Source of the DNA: Irregularibacter muris
GTDB taxonomy: Bacteria > Bacillota > Clostridia > Eubacteriales > Garciellaceae
NCBI RefSeq assembly: GCF_024622505.1
Contig: NZ_JANKAS010000002.1
Location: 248,001 to 312,000 of the forward strand
Length of the DNA: 64,000 nt
Reading direction: 5' to 3'
Part shown: positions 1 through 8,905 of the stretch, in pieces
Numbering within the stretch: position 1 is the stretch's first letter
Layout of the letters: each line of letters starts with the position of its first letter
The notes under the pieces: generated by a model
What the model was told of the DNA's origin: nothing
The model's database searches: none
What the model saw: the letters and a program-made list of their open reading frames with translations, nothing else
Made by a program: the position numbers and the translations under genes

Positions 1-160
1 GAATTTAACTAGCACAACGAGTTAAGTTATAAAAAGTTTATAATTCGCACTATAATAATAGTTTTTCATAAAATAATGATAAGAAAAACAATGATTTATC
101 TATGCTTAAAACTGGCAAGAAAAATATACTAATTTAGTGCAGGGATAGGAGGACAATACT

Positions 161-370
161 ATGATACAGGTACGGCGAAGGAATTCAGTAGGGAGAATTG
201 TTAAACTATATCCAAAAACTGCAGAATTTTTTAGTAAAAAAGGTTTAAAAGTAAAAGGATGAGGAAATTGTAAATCCCTTACCATTGAGCAGGCTGCTCA
301 AAAAAGTAAGATTGATATACAATATTTTATTAAAAGTTTAAAACAATATATAGAACATCACTATTATTAA
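161..370 (+). CDS. Candidate small selenoprotein, DUF1858/ScdA_N-like redox domain (in-frame TGA = Sec34)
   Basis: Reading from ATG 161 through TGA 260-262 to TAA 368-370 gives 69 residues, with the TGA at codon 34. A strong ribosome-binding site (AGGAGGA, 147-153) lies 7 nt before the ATG. The product begins MIQVRRRNSVGRIVKLYPKT, and the TGA sits in KVKG-U-GNC-KSLTIEQAA, making a U-x-x-C motif. The pattern 'IV..YP.TA.FF.K.GL..(C/U)...SL..AA....ID' resembles the short DUF1858 / hybrid-cluster-associated redox-disulfide and ScdA N-terminal domains, where a Cys pair occupies this spot. Coding continues well on both sides of the TGA, and a bSECIS-like hairpin lies just downstream. A selU gene in the same window shows that the cell handles selenium. 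The alternative is a pseudogene with one nonsense codon, but the intact RBS, both halves and the hairpin argue against that. The exact function is unknown; a thiol/selenol redox or metal-binding role is inferred. Confidence 0.78.
278..310 (+). promoter_or_regulatory. bSECIS-like hairpin downstream of the in-frame TGA
   Basis: The upper stem TTGAGC (285-290) pairs with GCTCAA (296-301) around the loop AGGCT. A lower stem CTTAC (278-282) pairs with GTAAG (306-310), with a 2/4-nt internal loop between them. The apical loop starts 28 nt after the TGA and has two G residues near its 5' end. This is the arrangement known for bacterial SECIS elements bound by SelB; the E. coli fdhF loop is AGGUCU. 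The element lies inside the reading frame, as expected for bacteria. No folding program was run. Confidence 0.65.
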
Positions 371-424
371 ACAAAGGATCTAAACCTAGGATAACTTCTG
401 TTATCCTAGGTTTAGATCCTTTGT
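371..424 (+). terminator. 25-bp perfect inverted repeat after the selenoprotein gene
   Basis: Arms 371-395 and 400-424 are perfectly complementary around a TTCT loop and start immediately after the TAA stop codon. The 3' arm ends TTTGT, but no long T tract follows. It is most likely a (bidirectional) terminator isolating the upstream gene from miaB. Its length and perfection are unusual. Confidence 0.7.
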
Positions 425-548
425 AATGAAATAGCTGTTTTATTTCTAAATACGCAAAAGATCTAGGCATTTTAAAAGAACTTTTATTTCATATACAAAT
501 ATATGTTATAATATTATAGTTATATATTTATATTCAGGAGGACTTACT

Positions 549-1907
549 ATGACAAATATTAATATAAACAAAAAAAAATATTATAAAATTATTACCTACG
601 GTTGTCAGATGAATGAAAATGATTCAGAAAAACTGGCTGGTATGCTTAATATATTAGGATATTCTCCTATTGAGGATGAAGAAAAAGCAGATATTGTAAT
701 ATTCAATACATGTAGCGTAAGAGAAAATGCTGATGTGAAAGTTTTTGGGAATTTGGGGCATTTTAAGCCTCTTAAAAAGCGAAATCCTAATATGATATTA
801 GCGGTGTGTGGTTGCATGATGCAGCAGCAGGAAATTGTTAATAAAATAATGGACAAGTATCCTCAAGTAGACTTGGTTTTTGGAACACATAACCTTCATA
901 AGTTCCCTGAATTATTAGCGAATGCTCAGCAATCTCCTCGAATTGTTGTTGATGTATGGGAAGAGGGAGGAGAAATAGTCGAAGCTCTACCTATTGAACG
1001 AAAATATGAACATAAAGCCTATGTAACGATAATGTATGGTTGTAATAACTTTTGTAGCTATTGTATCGTACCTTATACTAGAGGTAGAGAAAGAAGTAGA
1101 AGACCTGAACAAATTGTTCAGGAGATTACTAAATTGGCCCAAGAAGGATGTAAGGAGATTACATTGCTAGGTCAAAATGTTAATTCCTATGGGAAAAGTT
1201 TAGAGGAAGACATTACCTTTGCCGATCTTTTAAGAAGATTAAACAATATAGAAGGTATTGAGCGAATACGCTTTATGACCTCCCATCCCAAGGATCTTTC
1301 TGATGATTTAATAGCGGCTATGAAGGAATGCGATAAGGTTTGTGAACATCTACATTTACCATTTCAGGCAGGAAATAATAAAATATTAAAAATAATGAAT
1401 AGAAGATATACGAAAGAATCCTATTTGAATCTAATCAATAAGATAAAAGATGCAATACCAGGTATTGCTCTAACCACTGATATTATCGTAGGGTTTCCAG
1501 GAGAAACAGATGAAGACTTTGAGGATACACTCGATATCGTACGAGAGGTAAAATTTGATTCAGCATTTACATTCCTTTATTCGGTAAGGGAAGGTACACC
1601 GGCCGCTAAAATGGAAAATCAAATACCTGACGAAATTAAACATAAGAGATTTCAAAAACTATTAGATCTTCAACATCAAATTAGTGCAGAGGAAAACAAA
1701 TTATTGGAAGGTACAATAGCCGAAGTGTTTGTAGAGGGTGTTAGTAAAAATGATACAGAGAAAATGAGTGGAAGAACACGAACCAATAAATTGGTAAACT
1801 TTATAGGCAAAAAAGATTCTATTGGTGAACTTGTTCAAATTAAGATTACTCAAGGACAAACTTGGAGTTTGAATGGTGTACAAATTGGTTATGATGATAA
1901 AGAATAA
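549..1907 (+). CDS. miaB: tRNA-2-methylthio-N6-dimethylallyladenosine synthase MiaB
   Basis: Radical-SAM methylthiotransferase that converts i6A37 to ms2i6A37 in tRNAs reading UNN codons. The 452 residues match family length. The N-terminal UPF0004 domain carries the auxiliary-cluster cysteines near residues 19 (YGCQMNEND), 55 (NTCSVRENA) and 89 (CGCMMQ). The radical-SAM CxxxCxxC is at about 165-172 ([19 protein letters not shown]), and a C-terminal TRAM-type region follows. The start has a good RBS (CAGGAGG) 8 nt upstream. It sits ahead of mutS-mutL-miaA; MiaA later in the cluster makes the substrate i6A, so the two steps are encoded together. Confidence 0.97.
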   Translation: MTNININKKKYYKIITYGCQMNENDSEKLAGMLNILGYSPIEDEEKADIVIFNTCSVRENADVKVFGNLGHFKPLKKRNPNMILAVCGCMMQQQEIVNKIMDKYPQVDLVFGTHNLHKFPELLANAQQSPRIVVDVWEEGGEIVEALPIERKYEHKAYVTIMYGCNNFCSYCIVPYTRGRERSRRPEQIVQEITKLAQEGCKEITLLGQNVNSYGKSLEEDITFADLLRRLNNIEGIERIRFMTSHPKDLSDDLIAAMKECDKVCEHLHLPFQAGNNKILKIMNRRYTKESYLNLINKIKDAIPGIALTTDIIVGFPGETDEDFEDTLDIVREVKFDSAFTFLYSVREGTPAAKMENQIPDEIKHKRFQKLLDLQHQISAEENKLLEGTIAEVFVEGVSKNDTEKMSGRTRTNKLVNFIGKKDSIGELVQIKITQGQTWSLNGVQIGYDDKE

Positions 1908-1913
1908 ATAAAT

Positions 1914-1950
1914 AAATTAAAAATTCGGGTTATCCCGGGTTTTTTAATTT
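1914..1950 (+). terminator. Terminator between miaB and mutS
   Basis: AAATTAAAAA and TTTTTTAATTT flank a CGGG-TTAT-CCCG core, followed by an A/T-rich run. It fits an intrinsic terminator that partly uncouples miaB from the mutS operon. Confidence 0.7.
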
Positions 1951-2014
1951 GAACAATAAAAGTTGATGGTGTATCATTATGTAAAAATACATTGGTTTCA
2001 AGGGGGAATCGGAA

Positions 2015-4669
2015 TTGTCAAAACTTACTCCTATGATGCAACAATATTTAGAAATTCATAGTCAAGCGAAGGATGCTATTTTATTCTTTCGATTGGGTGA
2101 TTTCTACGAAATGTTCTTTGATGATGCTATTTTAGCCTCTAGGGAGTTGGAAATAACACTTACAGGCAGGGATTGCGGTTTGGAAGAAAGAGCACCTATG
2201 TGCGGAGTACCTTATCACTCAGCAGATAATTATATCGCAAAGTTAGTAGAAAAGGGATATAAGGTAGCTATTTGCGAGCAGGTAGAGGAACCTTCTGAGG
2301 CTAAGGGCATTGTCAAAAGAGAAATAACTAGAATTATTTCTCCTGGTACAATTATTGATAGTACTGCTCTAGAGGATAAAAAAAATAATTATCTTTTGTG
2401 TATATATAATGAACTGAACTCCTATGGACTTGCTTTTACAGATGTTTCAACTGGAGAATTTAAGACCAGCCAAATAGTCGGAGAGAATTCAACCAATATA
2501 CTCATGGATGAAATAGGAAAGATAAATCCTTCTGAAATATTGGTTAATAATACTCTATATAAAGCAGAGGAAATAAAAAACTTCATTGAAAAAAAGTTTC
2601 AAATACAATTAAGTCCATTTCCTAATAAATATTTTAATTATAATGATGCCAAAGATAAAATAAAAGATCATTTTAATGTATATTCATTAACTGCATTAGA
2701 CTTAGAAGAGCATATTCTAGGTATTCGGGCGGCTGGGGCCCTAATGGGTTATTTAGAGGAAACACAAAAAACAGCATTGCCTCACATAAATGAAATAAGC
2801 AGGTATGATGTTGAAGAATATATGATACTTGACCTATCTACACGAAGCAACTTAGAGTTAACAGAAACCATTCGGGGGAAAGAAAAAAAAGGAAGTCTTT
2901 TGTGGATATTAGATCAAACCATTACTGCTATGGGGGGAAGGCAACTTAGGCAATGGGTAGAGCAGCCCTTAGTAGATAAAAACCTCATTCAAAAAAGATT
3001 AGATAGTGTGGAGGAAATATACTCGAATATAATACTTAGAAAAGATATCGAACAATTATTAAAAAATGTCTATGATATTCAAAGACTAATATCTCGGCTA
3101 TCCTATGGTAGTGCTAATAGTAGAGATCTTTTAGCATTAAAACAATCTATCGGTATCTTACCCTCGCTGAAAAAAATACTTTTACAGTGTAAATCCTCAT
3201 TTTTAGTTGAAATATACAATAATCTAGATTTACTAGAAGATATACATAAATTAATCCAAGATAGTATACATGAAGAGCCTCCTATATCTCTTAAGGAAGG
3301 AGGTATTATAAAAGACGGATTTAGTGAAGAGGTTGACCAATATAGAATAGCAACAAAATCTGGTCAAGAATGGATCGTAAAACTTGAAATGGAAGAAAAA
3401 AAGAAGACGGGTATACGCTCCTTAAAGGTGGGATTTAATAAAGTTTTTGGGTATTATTTAGATGTTACCAAAAGCAATATTCATTTAGTGCCAGACGATT
3501 ATATCCGGAAACAAACTCTAGCTAATTCTGAGAGATACTTTACCCCTGAATTGAAGGATATAGAAGCAAAAATTCTCGGTGCACAGGAAAAAGTGGTACA
3601 GCTAGAATATCAATTGTTTCAGGATATAAAAAATCAGGTCTTAGCTCAGATTAATCGAATTCAGGCAGTGGCTAAAAATATTGCCTTTCTCGATTCTCTC
3701 TGGTCATTAGCGAGTATTGCCTATGATAACCATTATGTTAAACCAGTGATACTAAATAATGATGAAATCATTATCGAGAGTGGACGACATCCTGTAGTAG
3801 AGAAGATGATGAAATATAATGAATTTGTACCTAACAACTGTAGTCTTGACTGCAAAGATCAGCGGACAATCATCATAACAGGTCCTAATATGTCAGGTAA
3901 ATCCACTTATATGCGTCAAATAGCGCTGATTGTATTAATGGCGCAAATAGGGAGTTTTGTCCCAGCAAAAGATGCTCAAATAGGTATTGTGGATAGAATC
4001 TTTACTCGTGTAGGAGCATCTGATGATTTAGCCTCTGGCCAAAGTACATTTATGGTTGAAATGAGTGAGGTGTCAAATATATTAAAAAATGCTACCTCTA
4101 ATAGTTTAGTTATTTTGGATGAGGTGGGAAGAGGAACGAGCACCTTTGATGGCCTTAGTATCGCATGGGCTGTAATAGAATATATTAATGATCTAAACAT
4201 TATAGGATGCAAGACTATGTTTGCCACCCATTACCACGAACTTACTGTTTTAGAACAACAATTACAAGGGATAAAGAACTATTCAATTGCTGTTAAGGAA
4301 GGAAAAGATAACATTATATTTTTGAGAGAAATTATCCCAGGAAGTGCAGACCAAAGTTATGGGATTGAAGTCGCCAAATTAGCGGGTTTACCTGCTGAAG
4401 TTATTGAAAGATCCAATGATATTTTATACGCCTTAGAGAATAAAGAAGATTCTTTAAAACATCAAACCGCTATTTGCAGTGAAGATATGATGGTTAAAAC
4501 CAAAAAAGATCAGTCCTTAAATAATACCAATTTAACCTTGCTTAACTACAGAAAAGAGGAGGTTCTTGAAGAAGTAAGAACATTAGCCTTGGATCAAATA
4601 ACTCCTCTTGAATTAATGAATATTGTTTCTCATTTGCAAAAAAAACTTAAAGATAGTGGAGTGTTTTAG
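2015..4669 (+). CDS. mutS: DNA mismatch repair protein MutS
   Basis: Recognises mismatches and small loops and recruits MutL. At 884 residues it has the usual MutS architecture. The N-terminal mismatch-reading domain contains FFRLGDFYEMFFDDA (the Phe-x-Glu wedge). Connector and lever/clamp domains follow, then the ATPase with Walker A GPNMSGKST near residue 623 and Walker B VILDEVGRGTSTFDG. The start is TTG at 2015, preceded by an AGGGGGAA ribosome-binding site; an upstream terminator separates it from miaB. mutL begins at the next base after its stop codon, so the two are translationally coupled. Confidence 0.97.
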   Translation: MSKLTPMMQQYLEIHSQAKDAILFFRLGDFYEMFFDDAILASRELEITLTGRDCGLEERAPMCGVPYHSADNYIAKLVEKGYKVAICEQVEEPSEAKGIVKREITRIISPGTIIDSTALEDKKNNYLLCIYNELNSYGLAFTDVSTGEFKTSQIVGENSTNILMDEIGKINPSEILVNNTLYKAEEIKNFIEKKFQIQLSPFPNKYFNYNDAKDKIKDHFNVYSLTALDLEEHILGIRAAGALMGYLEETQKTALPHINEISRYDVEEYMILDLSTRSNLELTETIRGKEKKGSLLWILDQTITAMGGRQLRQWVEQPLVDKNLIQKRLDSVEEIYSNIILRKDIEQLLKNVYDIQRLISRLSYGSANSRDLLALKQSIGILPSLKKILLQCKSSFLVEIYNNLDLLEDIHKLIQDSIHEEPPISLKEGGIIKDGFSEEVDQYRIATKSGQEWIVKLEMEEKKKTGIRSLKVGFNKVFGYYLDVTKSNIHLVPDDYIRKQTLANSERYFTPELKDIEAKILGAQEKVVQLEYQLFQDIKNQVLAQINRIQAVAKNIAFLDSLWSLASIAYDNHYVKPVILNNDEIIIESGRHPVVEKMMKYNEFVPNNCSLDCKDQRTIIITGPNMSGKSTYMRQIALIVLMAQIGSFVPAKDAQIGIVDRIFTRVGASDDLASGQSTFMVEMSEVSNILKNATSNSLVILDEVGRGTSTFDGLSIAWAVIEYINDLNIIGCKTMFATHYHELTVLEQQLQGIKNYSIAVKEGKDNIIFLREIIPGSADQSYGIEVAKLAGLPAEVIERSNDILYALENKEDSLKHQTAICSEDMMVKTKKDQSLNNTNLTLLNYRKEEVLEEVRTLALDQITPLELMNIVSHLQKKLKDSGVF

Positions 4670-6559
4670 ATGTCAAAAATAAGATTATTAGATGTACGTA
4701 CCGCAAATAAAATAGCTGCTGGTGAAGTAATTATTAACCCTGCATCGGTAATTAAAGAACTATTAGAAAACTCTATAGACGCTCAAAGCAATACAATTAC
4801 TATTGAAATAATCAAAGGTGGCAAAGAGCTAATTTCTATTACCGACAATGGTATTGGCATCCCAGCCAAAGACGTTAAATTGGCTTTTCAAAGACATACT
4901 ACCAGTAAGATTAGCAAGGTAGAAGATTTAGAGAAAATCAATACTTTAGGCTTTAGAGGAGAAGCCTTGGCTAGTATAGCCGCTATATCTAAAGTAAAGA
5001 TGACCACTAGGGAGAAAGACCAAGAGAGCGGAGTTTTTATTAGTATTCAGGGTGGTAAAGTTGTAAAAGAGCAAGAGCTAGGTTGCCCTAGGGGAACAAA
5101 TATAAAAGTTGAGGATATATTTTACAATACTCCCGCACGATATAAATATTTGAAAAAAGATTCTATTGAATCAGGCTATATTGGCCAAATTGTCGAAAAA
5201 ATTGCCTTATCTCACCCAGAGATTTCATTTAGATTTATTAACAATGATAAACAGGTATTTCATACCCCTGGAAACAATGACCTATTTAGCTGTATTTATA
5301 GTATTTTTGGAAAAAACTTTGCCCATGATTTAATCGAGATTAATTATACAAATGACCCTCTGCGTATAAAAGGTTTTATTGGTAAACCAGGGTTGTCAAG
5401 ATCAAACCGAAACCGTCAGATTTTTTACATTAACCAAAGATATGTTCAGAGTAAGATCCTTTCACAGGCTTTGGAAGATGCTTATAAAGGTCTAATTATG
5501 GTTCACAAATTTCCTGTAGCCATATTTAATATCGAACTACCACCTGAAATGTTGGATGTCAATGTTCATCCTGCAAAAACCCAAATACGGTTTCAAAATG
5601 AAAGCTTGATCTATTTATTAACTAAACAAGCTCTTTCTGACCGTTTGAAGACCACGTCCTTAATACCTGAAGTTAGCCTTCCTAGGACCAAAGTAGACAA
5701 GGATCAAAAAAACCATAATGAAATTCAAGCTGAAATCCCTCTTGATCATCCTATTTCTTATGTAAATCACCTTCAAAATCTAGCAGAAGCTAAAGGAACT
5801 TCTAGCGATTGGAAGAAAGAGGATTTGCATTATAATAGAAATAAAGAGAAGAAGAAAGAAAAAGTTTATGAAGATAACTTCCTAGGATATAATAATAAAA
5901 AATACAATAAAGATCCTATTTCTCCTGTTTTTGAGAAGGAAAAAACAATCCCTAAAACTGAACCACAGATTATAGAAGAACTAAAATTAGGGAAAATAAT
6001 TGGCCAAATTTTTTCCACATATATCATCCTTGAAATCCCTAAAGGAATATTGCTCATTGACCAACATGCTGCTCATGAGCGAATAAAGTATAATGAACTA
6101 AAAAAACAGTATAAAAAGAATGAAGTTGCATCCCAAAAATTATTAGTACCTATATCCATGAACTTGTCTTTTCAAGAATGTCAATTAATCAAAGAATTTT
6201 CAACGATTATCCATAGGATGGGCTTTGAAATTGAGGAATTTGGTAGCAATAGCATTATTATAAGATCAGTACCTCTAATATTAAGTCAACCTCAGGGTGA
6301 TGCCTATATCACCCAAATAATTGATTATTTACAAGAATTGCAGAATGTTGAATCTATAATAGAACGAGAAGATAAGCTTATTTCCATGGCTTGTAAAAGT
6401 GCTATCAAAGCCCATGATAAACTGGATGTAAAGGAGATGACACAGCTAGTTCATGATTTAATTTTTACAGAACAACCGTATACATGTCCCCATGGAAGAC
6501 CAACGATTATAAGATTAACCCAATATGAACTAGAAAAATTATTTAAAAGAATACAATAA
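4670..6559 (+). CDS. mutL: DNA mismatch repair endonuclease MutL
   Basis: GHKL ATPase that couples MutS recognition to strand incision. The 629 residues include N-terminal ATPase motifs (ELLENSIDAQ, DNGIGI, TLGFRGEALASI) and a charged, poorly conserved linker at about 360-440. The C-terminal domain carries the endonuclease metal motif DQHAAHERIKYNE near residue 463 and the CPHGRP motif near the end. MutL of organisms without MutH carries this nuclease, so strand incision should be intrinsic here. The ATG abuts the mutS stop codon with no gap. Confidence 0.97.
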   Translation: MSKIRLLDVRTANKIAAGEVIINPASVIKELLENSIDAQSNTITIEIIKGGKELISITDNGIGIPAKDVKLAFQRHTTSKISKVEDLEKINTLGFRGEALASIAAISKVKMTTREKDQESGVFISIQGGKVVKEQELGCPRGTNIKVEDIFYNTPARYKYLKKDSIESGYIGQIVEKIALSHPEISFRFINNDKQVFHTPGNNDLFSCIYSIFGKNFAHDLIEINYTNDPLRIKGFIGKPGLSRSNRNRQIFYINQRYVQSKILSQALEDAYKGLIMVHKFPVAIFNIELPPEMLDVNVHPAKTQIRFQNESLIYLLTKQALSDRLKTTSLIPEVSLPRTKVDKDQKNHNEIQAEIPLDHPISYVNHLQNLAEAKGTSSDWKKEDLHYNRNKEKKKEKVYEDNFLGYNNKKYNKDPISPVFEKEKTIPKTEPQIIEELKLGKIIGQIFSTYIILEIPKGILLIDQHAAHERIKYNELKKQYKKNEVASQKLLVPISMNLSFQECQLIKEFSTIIHRMGFEIEEFGSNSIIIRSVPLILSQPQGDAYITQIIDYLQELQNVESIIEREDKLISMACKSAIKAHDKLDVKEMTQLVHDLIFTEQPYTCPHGRPTIIRLTQYELEKLFKRIQ

Positions 6560-6571
6560 GGAGATTTCATA

Positions 6572-7525
6572 ATGAAGAAACCATTAGTAGTAATAGTGGG
6601 ACCTACGGCAGTAGGGAAAACAGATATTTCAATTAGTGTTGCTAAAAGGTTGAATAGTGAAATAATCTCGGCAGATTCTATGCAGATATATAAATATATG
6701 GATATTGGCACAGCAAAACCTACTAAAGGGGAAATGCAAGGGATTCCCCATTATTTAATAGATGAAATTGAGCCAGATGAGGAATTTAATGTTGCATTAT
6801 TCCAACAAAAAGCTTTTAAATACATTGACTATATTCTTGAAAAAAAGAAGACTCCGATGGTAGTGGGAGGAACGGGACTTTATGTAAATTCTTTAGTCTA
6901 TCCTTTAAACTTTACCGAAAGTATTTCTGATCCGGAATATCGAATAAAAATTCAAGCCTTAGCAAAGGAAAAAGGAAATCAATATATTCATGACCTTTTA
7001 AAACAGGTAGATTCTCTTTCTGCAGAAGCCATTCATCCTAATAATACCAAACGAATTATTAGAGCATTAGAAGTCTATAAGAATACAGGTAAAACAATGT
7101 CCTATTATAAAGAAAAAACTCAAATAGAAGATATTCCCTTCTCTCTTGTTATGATTGGACTAATGATGGATAGAGATATTCTATATCAAAGAATAAACCA
7201 ACGGATTGATAACATGATAGAAGAAGGATTAATAGATGAAGTAAAAGGACTTTTAGACAAAGGATATGATAAAGATTTAGTTTCCATGCAAGGACTTGGG
7301 TACAAAGAAATTATAGGGTTTCTGGAAGGACAATTGACCTTAGAAGAGTCAATAAATCTTCTTAAAAGAGATACAAGAAGATTTGCAAAACGTCAACTAA
7401 CTTGGTTTAGACGAGATAAAAGAATACATTGGATCAAAGTAGATGAATATACTTCAAAAGCAGACATAATAGATGATATAATAATGCTCATAGAGACAAA
7501 GTTTCCATTCAGCAAAAGAGTATAA
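6572..7525 (+). CDS. miaA: tRNA dimethylallyltransferase MiaA
   Basis: Transfers a dimethylallyl group from DMAPP to N6 of A37 in tRNA, the first step before MiaB. The 317 residues are of standard length. The P-loop GPTAVGKT lies at residues 10-17, then SADSMQIYKYMDIGTAKPT (substrate-binding Asp/Thr region), VGGTGLYV, and the C-terminal RDTRRFAKRQLTWFRRD signature. It starts 12 nt after mutL with the RBS AAGGAGA and lies immediately upstream of hfq, as in many bacteria. Confidence 0.97.
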   Translation: MKKPLVVIVGPTAVGKTDISISVAKRLNSEIISADSMQIYKYMDIGTAKPTKGEMQGIPHYLIDEIEPDEEFNVALFQQKAFKYIDYILEKKKTPMVVGGTGLYVNSLVYPLNFTESISDPEYRIKIQALAKEKGNQYIHDLLKQVDSLSAEAIHPNNTKRIIRALEVYKNTGKTMSYYKEKTQIEDIPFSLVMIGLMMDRDILYQRINQRIDNMIEEGLIDEVKGLLDKGYDKDLVSMQGLGYKEIIGFLEGQLTLEESINLLKRDTRRFAKRQLTWFRRDKRIHWIKVDEYTSKADIIDDIIMLIETKFPFSKRV

Positions 7526-7555
7526 GGAAAAGACTAAATTATTGGAGGGAATAAA

Positions 7556-7801
7556 ATGATAAAAAACAATATTAATCTTCAAGAGGTTTTTTTAAATCAT
7601 GTTAGAAAGGAACGTATGCCCATCACAATATATCTAGTAAATGGCTATCAATTAAAGGGAATTGTAAAAGGTTTTGATAACTATACTATTGTTTTGGAGA
7701 GCGATAATAAACAACAAATGGTGTACAAACATGCCATTTCAACTATTTCTCCTAGTAAACAAATTAATTTTCAAAGCATAACCTCTACCAATGAGCAATA
7801 A
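7556..7801 (+). CDS. hfq: RNA chaperone Hfq
   Basis: Small Sm-like protein forming hexamers that bind sRNAs and A-rich mRNA tails. The 81 residues match Gram-positive Hfq. Sm1 is seen as '[27 protein letters not shown]' and Sm2 as '[10 protein letters not shown]'. The RBS TGGAGGG lies 6 nt before the ATG. Its position directly after miaA is the classic miaA-hfq arrangement. Confidence 0.96.
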   Translation: MIKNNINLQEVFLNHVRKERMPITIYLVNGYQLKGIVKGFDNYTIVLESDNKQQMVYKHAISTISPSKQINFQSITSTNEQ

Positions 7802-7931
7802 TTCTATTATATAAAATATATAAAAATTTGTTCCTAAATCTACAATAAAACAATCACCTTTTTATATACTCTACATATAATGGTAACACCAGATTTTTAT
7901 ATCACGCTATATTAAATAAAAGGGTGATTAT

Positions 7932-8861
7932 ATGAGTTTTTGGAACATATTGCAGACAAAAATTAATCAAACCTCTCTCTTTAAAGAGGAAGTGCCTTCA
8001 AAAAAAGAAAAACCTCATTTGTTAACTAAGGATAAATTGGATACTGAAGAAAATATTAATATTGAAGAAATTTATCAAGAACTAAACTCTTTAGTAGGAT
8101 TAAAAATGCTCAAAAATCTAGTCCGGGAAATTGAAGCTTTTGTGATGATCAATAAAAAACGACAGAAAGAAAATCTAACCATAGAACCCTTGGTTTTTCA
8201 CATGATTTTCAGGGGGAACCCAGGGACTGGAAAAACAACGGTAGCTCGAATATTAGGAAAACTATTTAAAGGGTTAGGGGTATTAAAATCAGGACATGTC
8301 GTTGAGGTAGAGAGAGCCGACCTAGTGGGCGAATTTGTTGGGCAAACTGCTCAGAAAGTAAAAACTAAAATTCATGAATCACTTGGTGGTATATTGTTCA
8401 TTGATGAAGCTTATTCTTTAGCAAGGGGAGGGGAAAAGGACTTTGGTAAGGAAGCTATAGATACCCTTGTTAAAGCCATGGAGGACTACAAGAATGAGTT
8501 CATTCTTATTTTAGCAGGCTATAAAATAGAAATGGACTTTTTCCTTATGAGTAACCCAGGACTACGATCTAGATTTCCCGTACATATTAATTTTGAGGAT
8601 TATTCAATTGATGAATTAATGAGTATAGCAGAAATAATGGCCCTAAAAAGACAATATGAAATTACCTTAGAAGGTAAAAAAGTTCTGTATAAATTACTTG
8701 TACAGAGGCGATTAGACTATGATCATGATAAGTTTGGTAATGCTAGAGAAGTAAGAAATATTATAGAAAAAACCATACGAAAACAAGCATTAAGATTATC
8801 AAAAAAAACAAATATCGACAGAAAAGACTTAATTTATTTAAGAAAAGAAGATTTTATGTGA
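7932..8861 (+). CDS. spoVK: AAA+ ATPase of the stage V sporulation protein K (SpoVK/CbxX-CfxQ) family
   Basis: A 309-residue AAA+ protein with a short variable N-terminus. The helical lead-in ELNSLVGLKMLKNLVREIEA is followed by Walker A FRGNPGTGKTT near residue 96 and pore/Walker B segment GGILFIDEAYSLARGGEKDFG. Sensor and arginine-finger regions follow (NPGLRSRFP), then a C-terminal lid. The family includes B. subtilis SpoVK, needed for spore maturation. In Bacillus, spoVK lies near hfq and ynbB, as here, although hflX (ynbA), which lies between spoVK and ynbB there, is absent. The substrate is unknown. It starts after a 130-nt gap, so it probably has its own promoter. Confidence 0.85.
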   Translation: MSFWNILQTKINQTSLFKEEVPSKKEKPHLLTKDKLDTEENINIEEIYQELNSLVGLKMLKNLVREIEAFVMINKKRQKENLTIEPLVFHMIFRGNPGTGKTTVARILGKLFKGLGVLKSGHVVEVERADLVGEFVGQTAQKVKTKIHESLGGILFIDEAYSLARGGEKDFGKEAIDTLVKAMEDYKNEFILILAGYKIEMDFFLMSNPGLRSRFPVHINFEDYSIDELMSIAEIMALKRQYEITLEGKKVLYKLLVQRRLDYDHDKFGNAREVRNIIEKTIRKQALRLSKKTNIDRKDLIYLRKEDFM

Positions 8862-8905
8862 AACCATAAACTACGTAATAATATAAAGAAATGAGTGAAT
8901 AAGAT

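Noticed and set aside
260-262. In-frame TGA as proof of a pseudogene
   Set aside because: One stop codon only, at a conserved Cys position, with a good RBS, sound coding on both sides and a SECIS-like hairpin; Sec reading fits better, though not proven.
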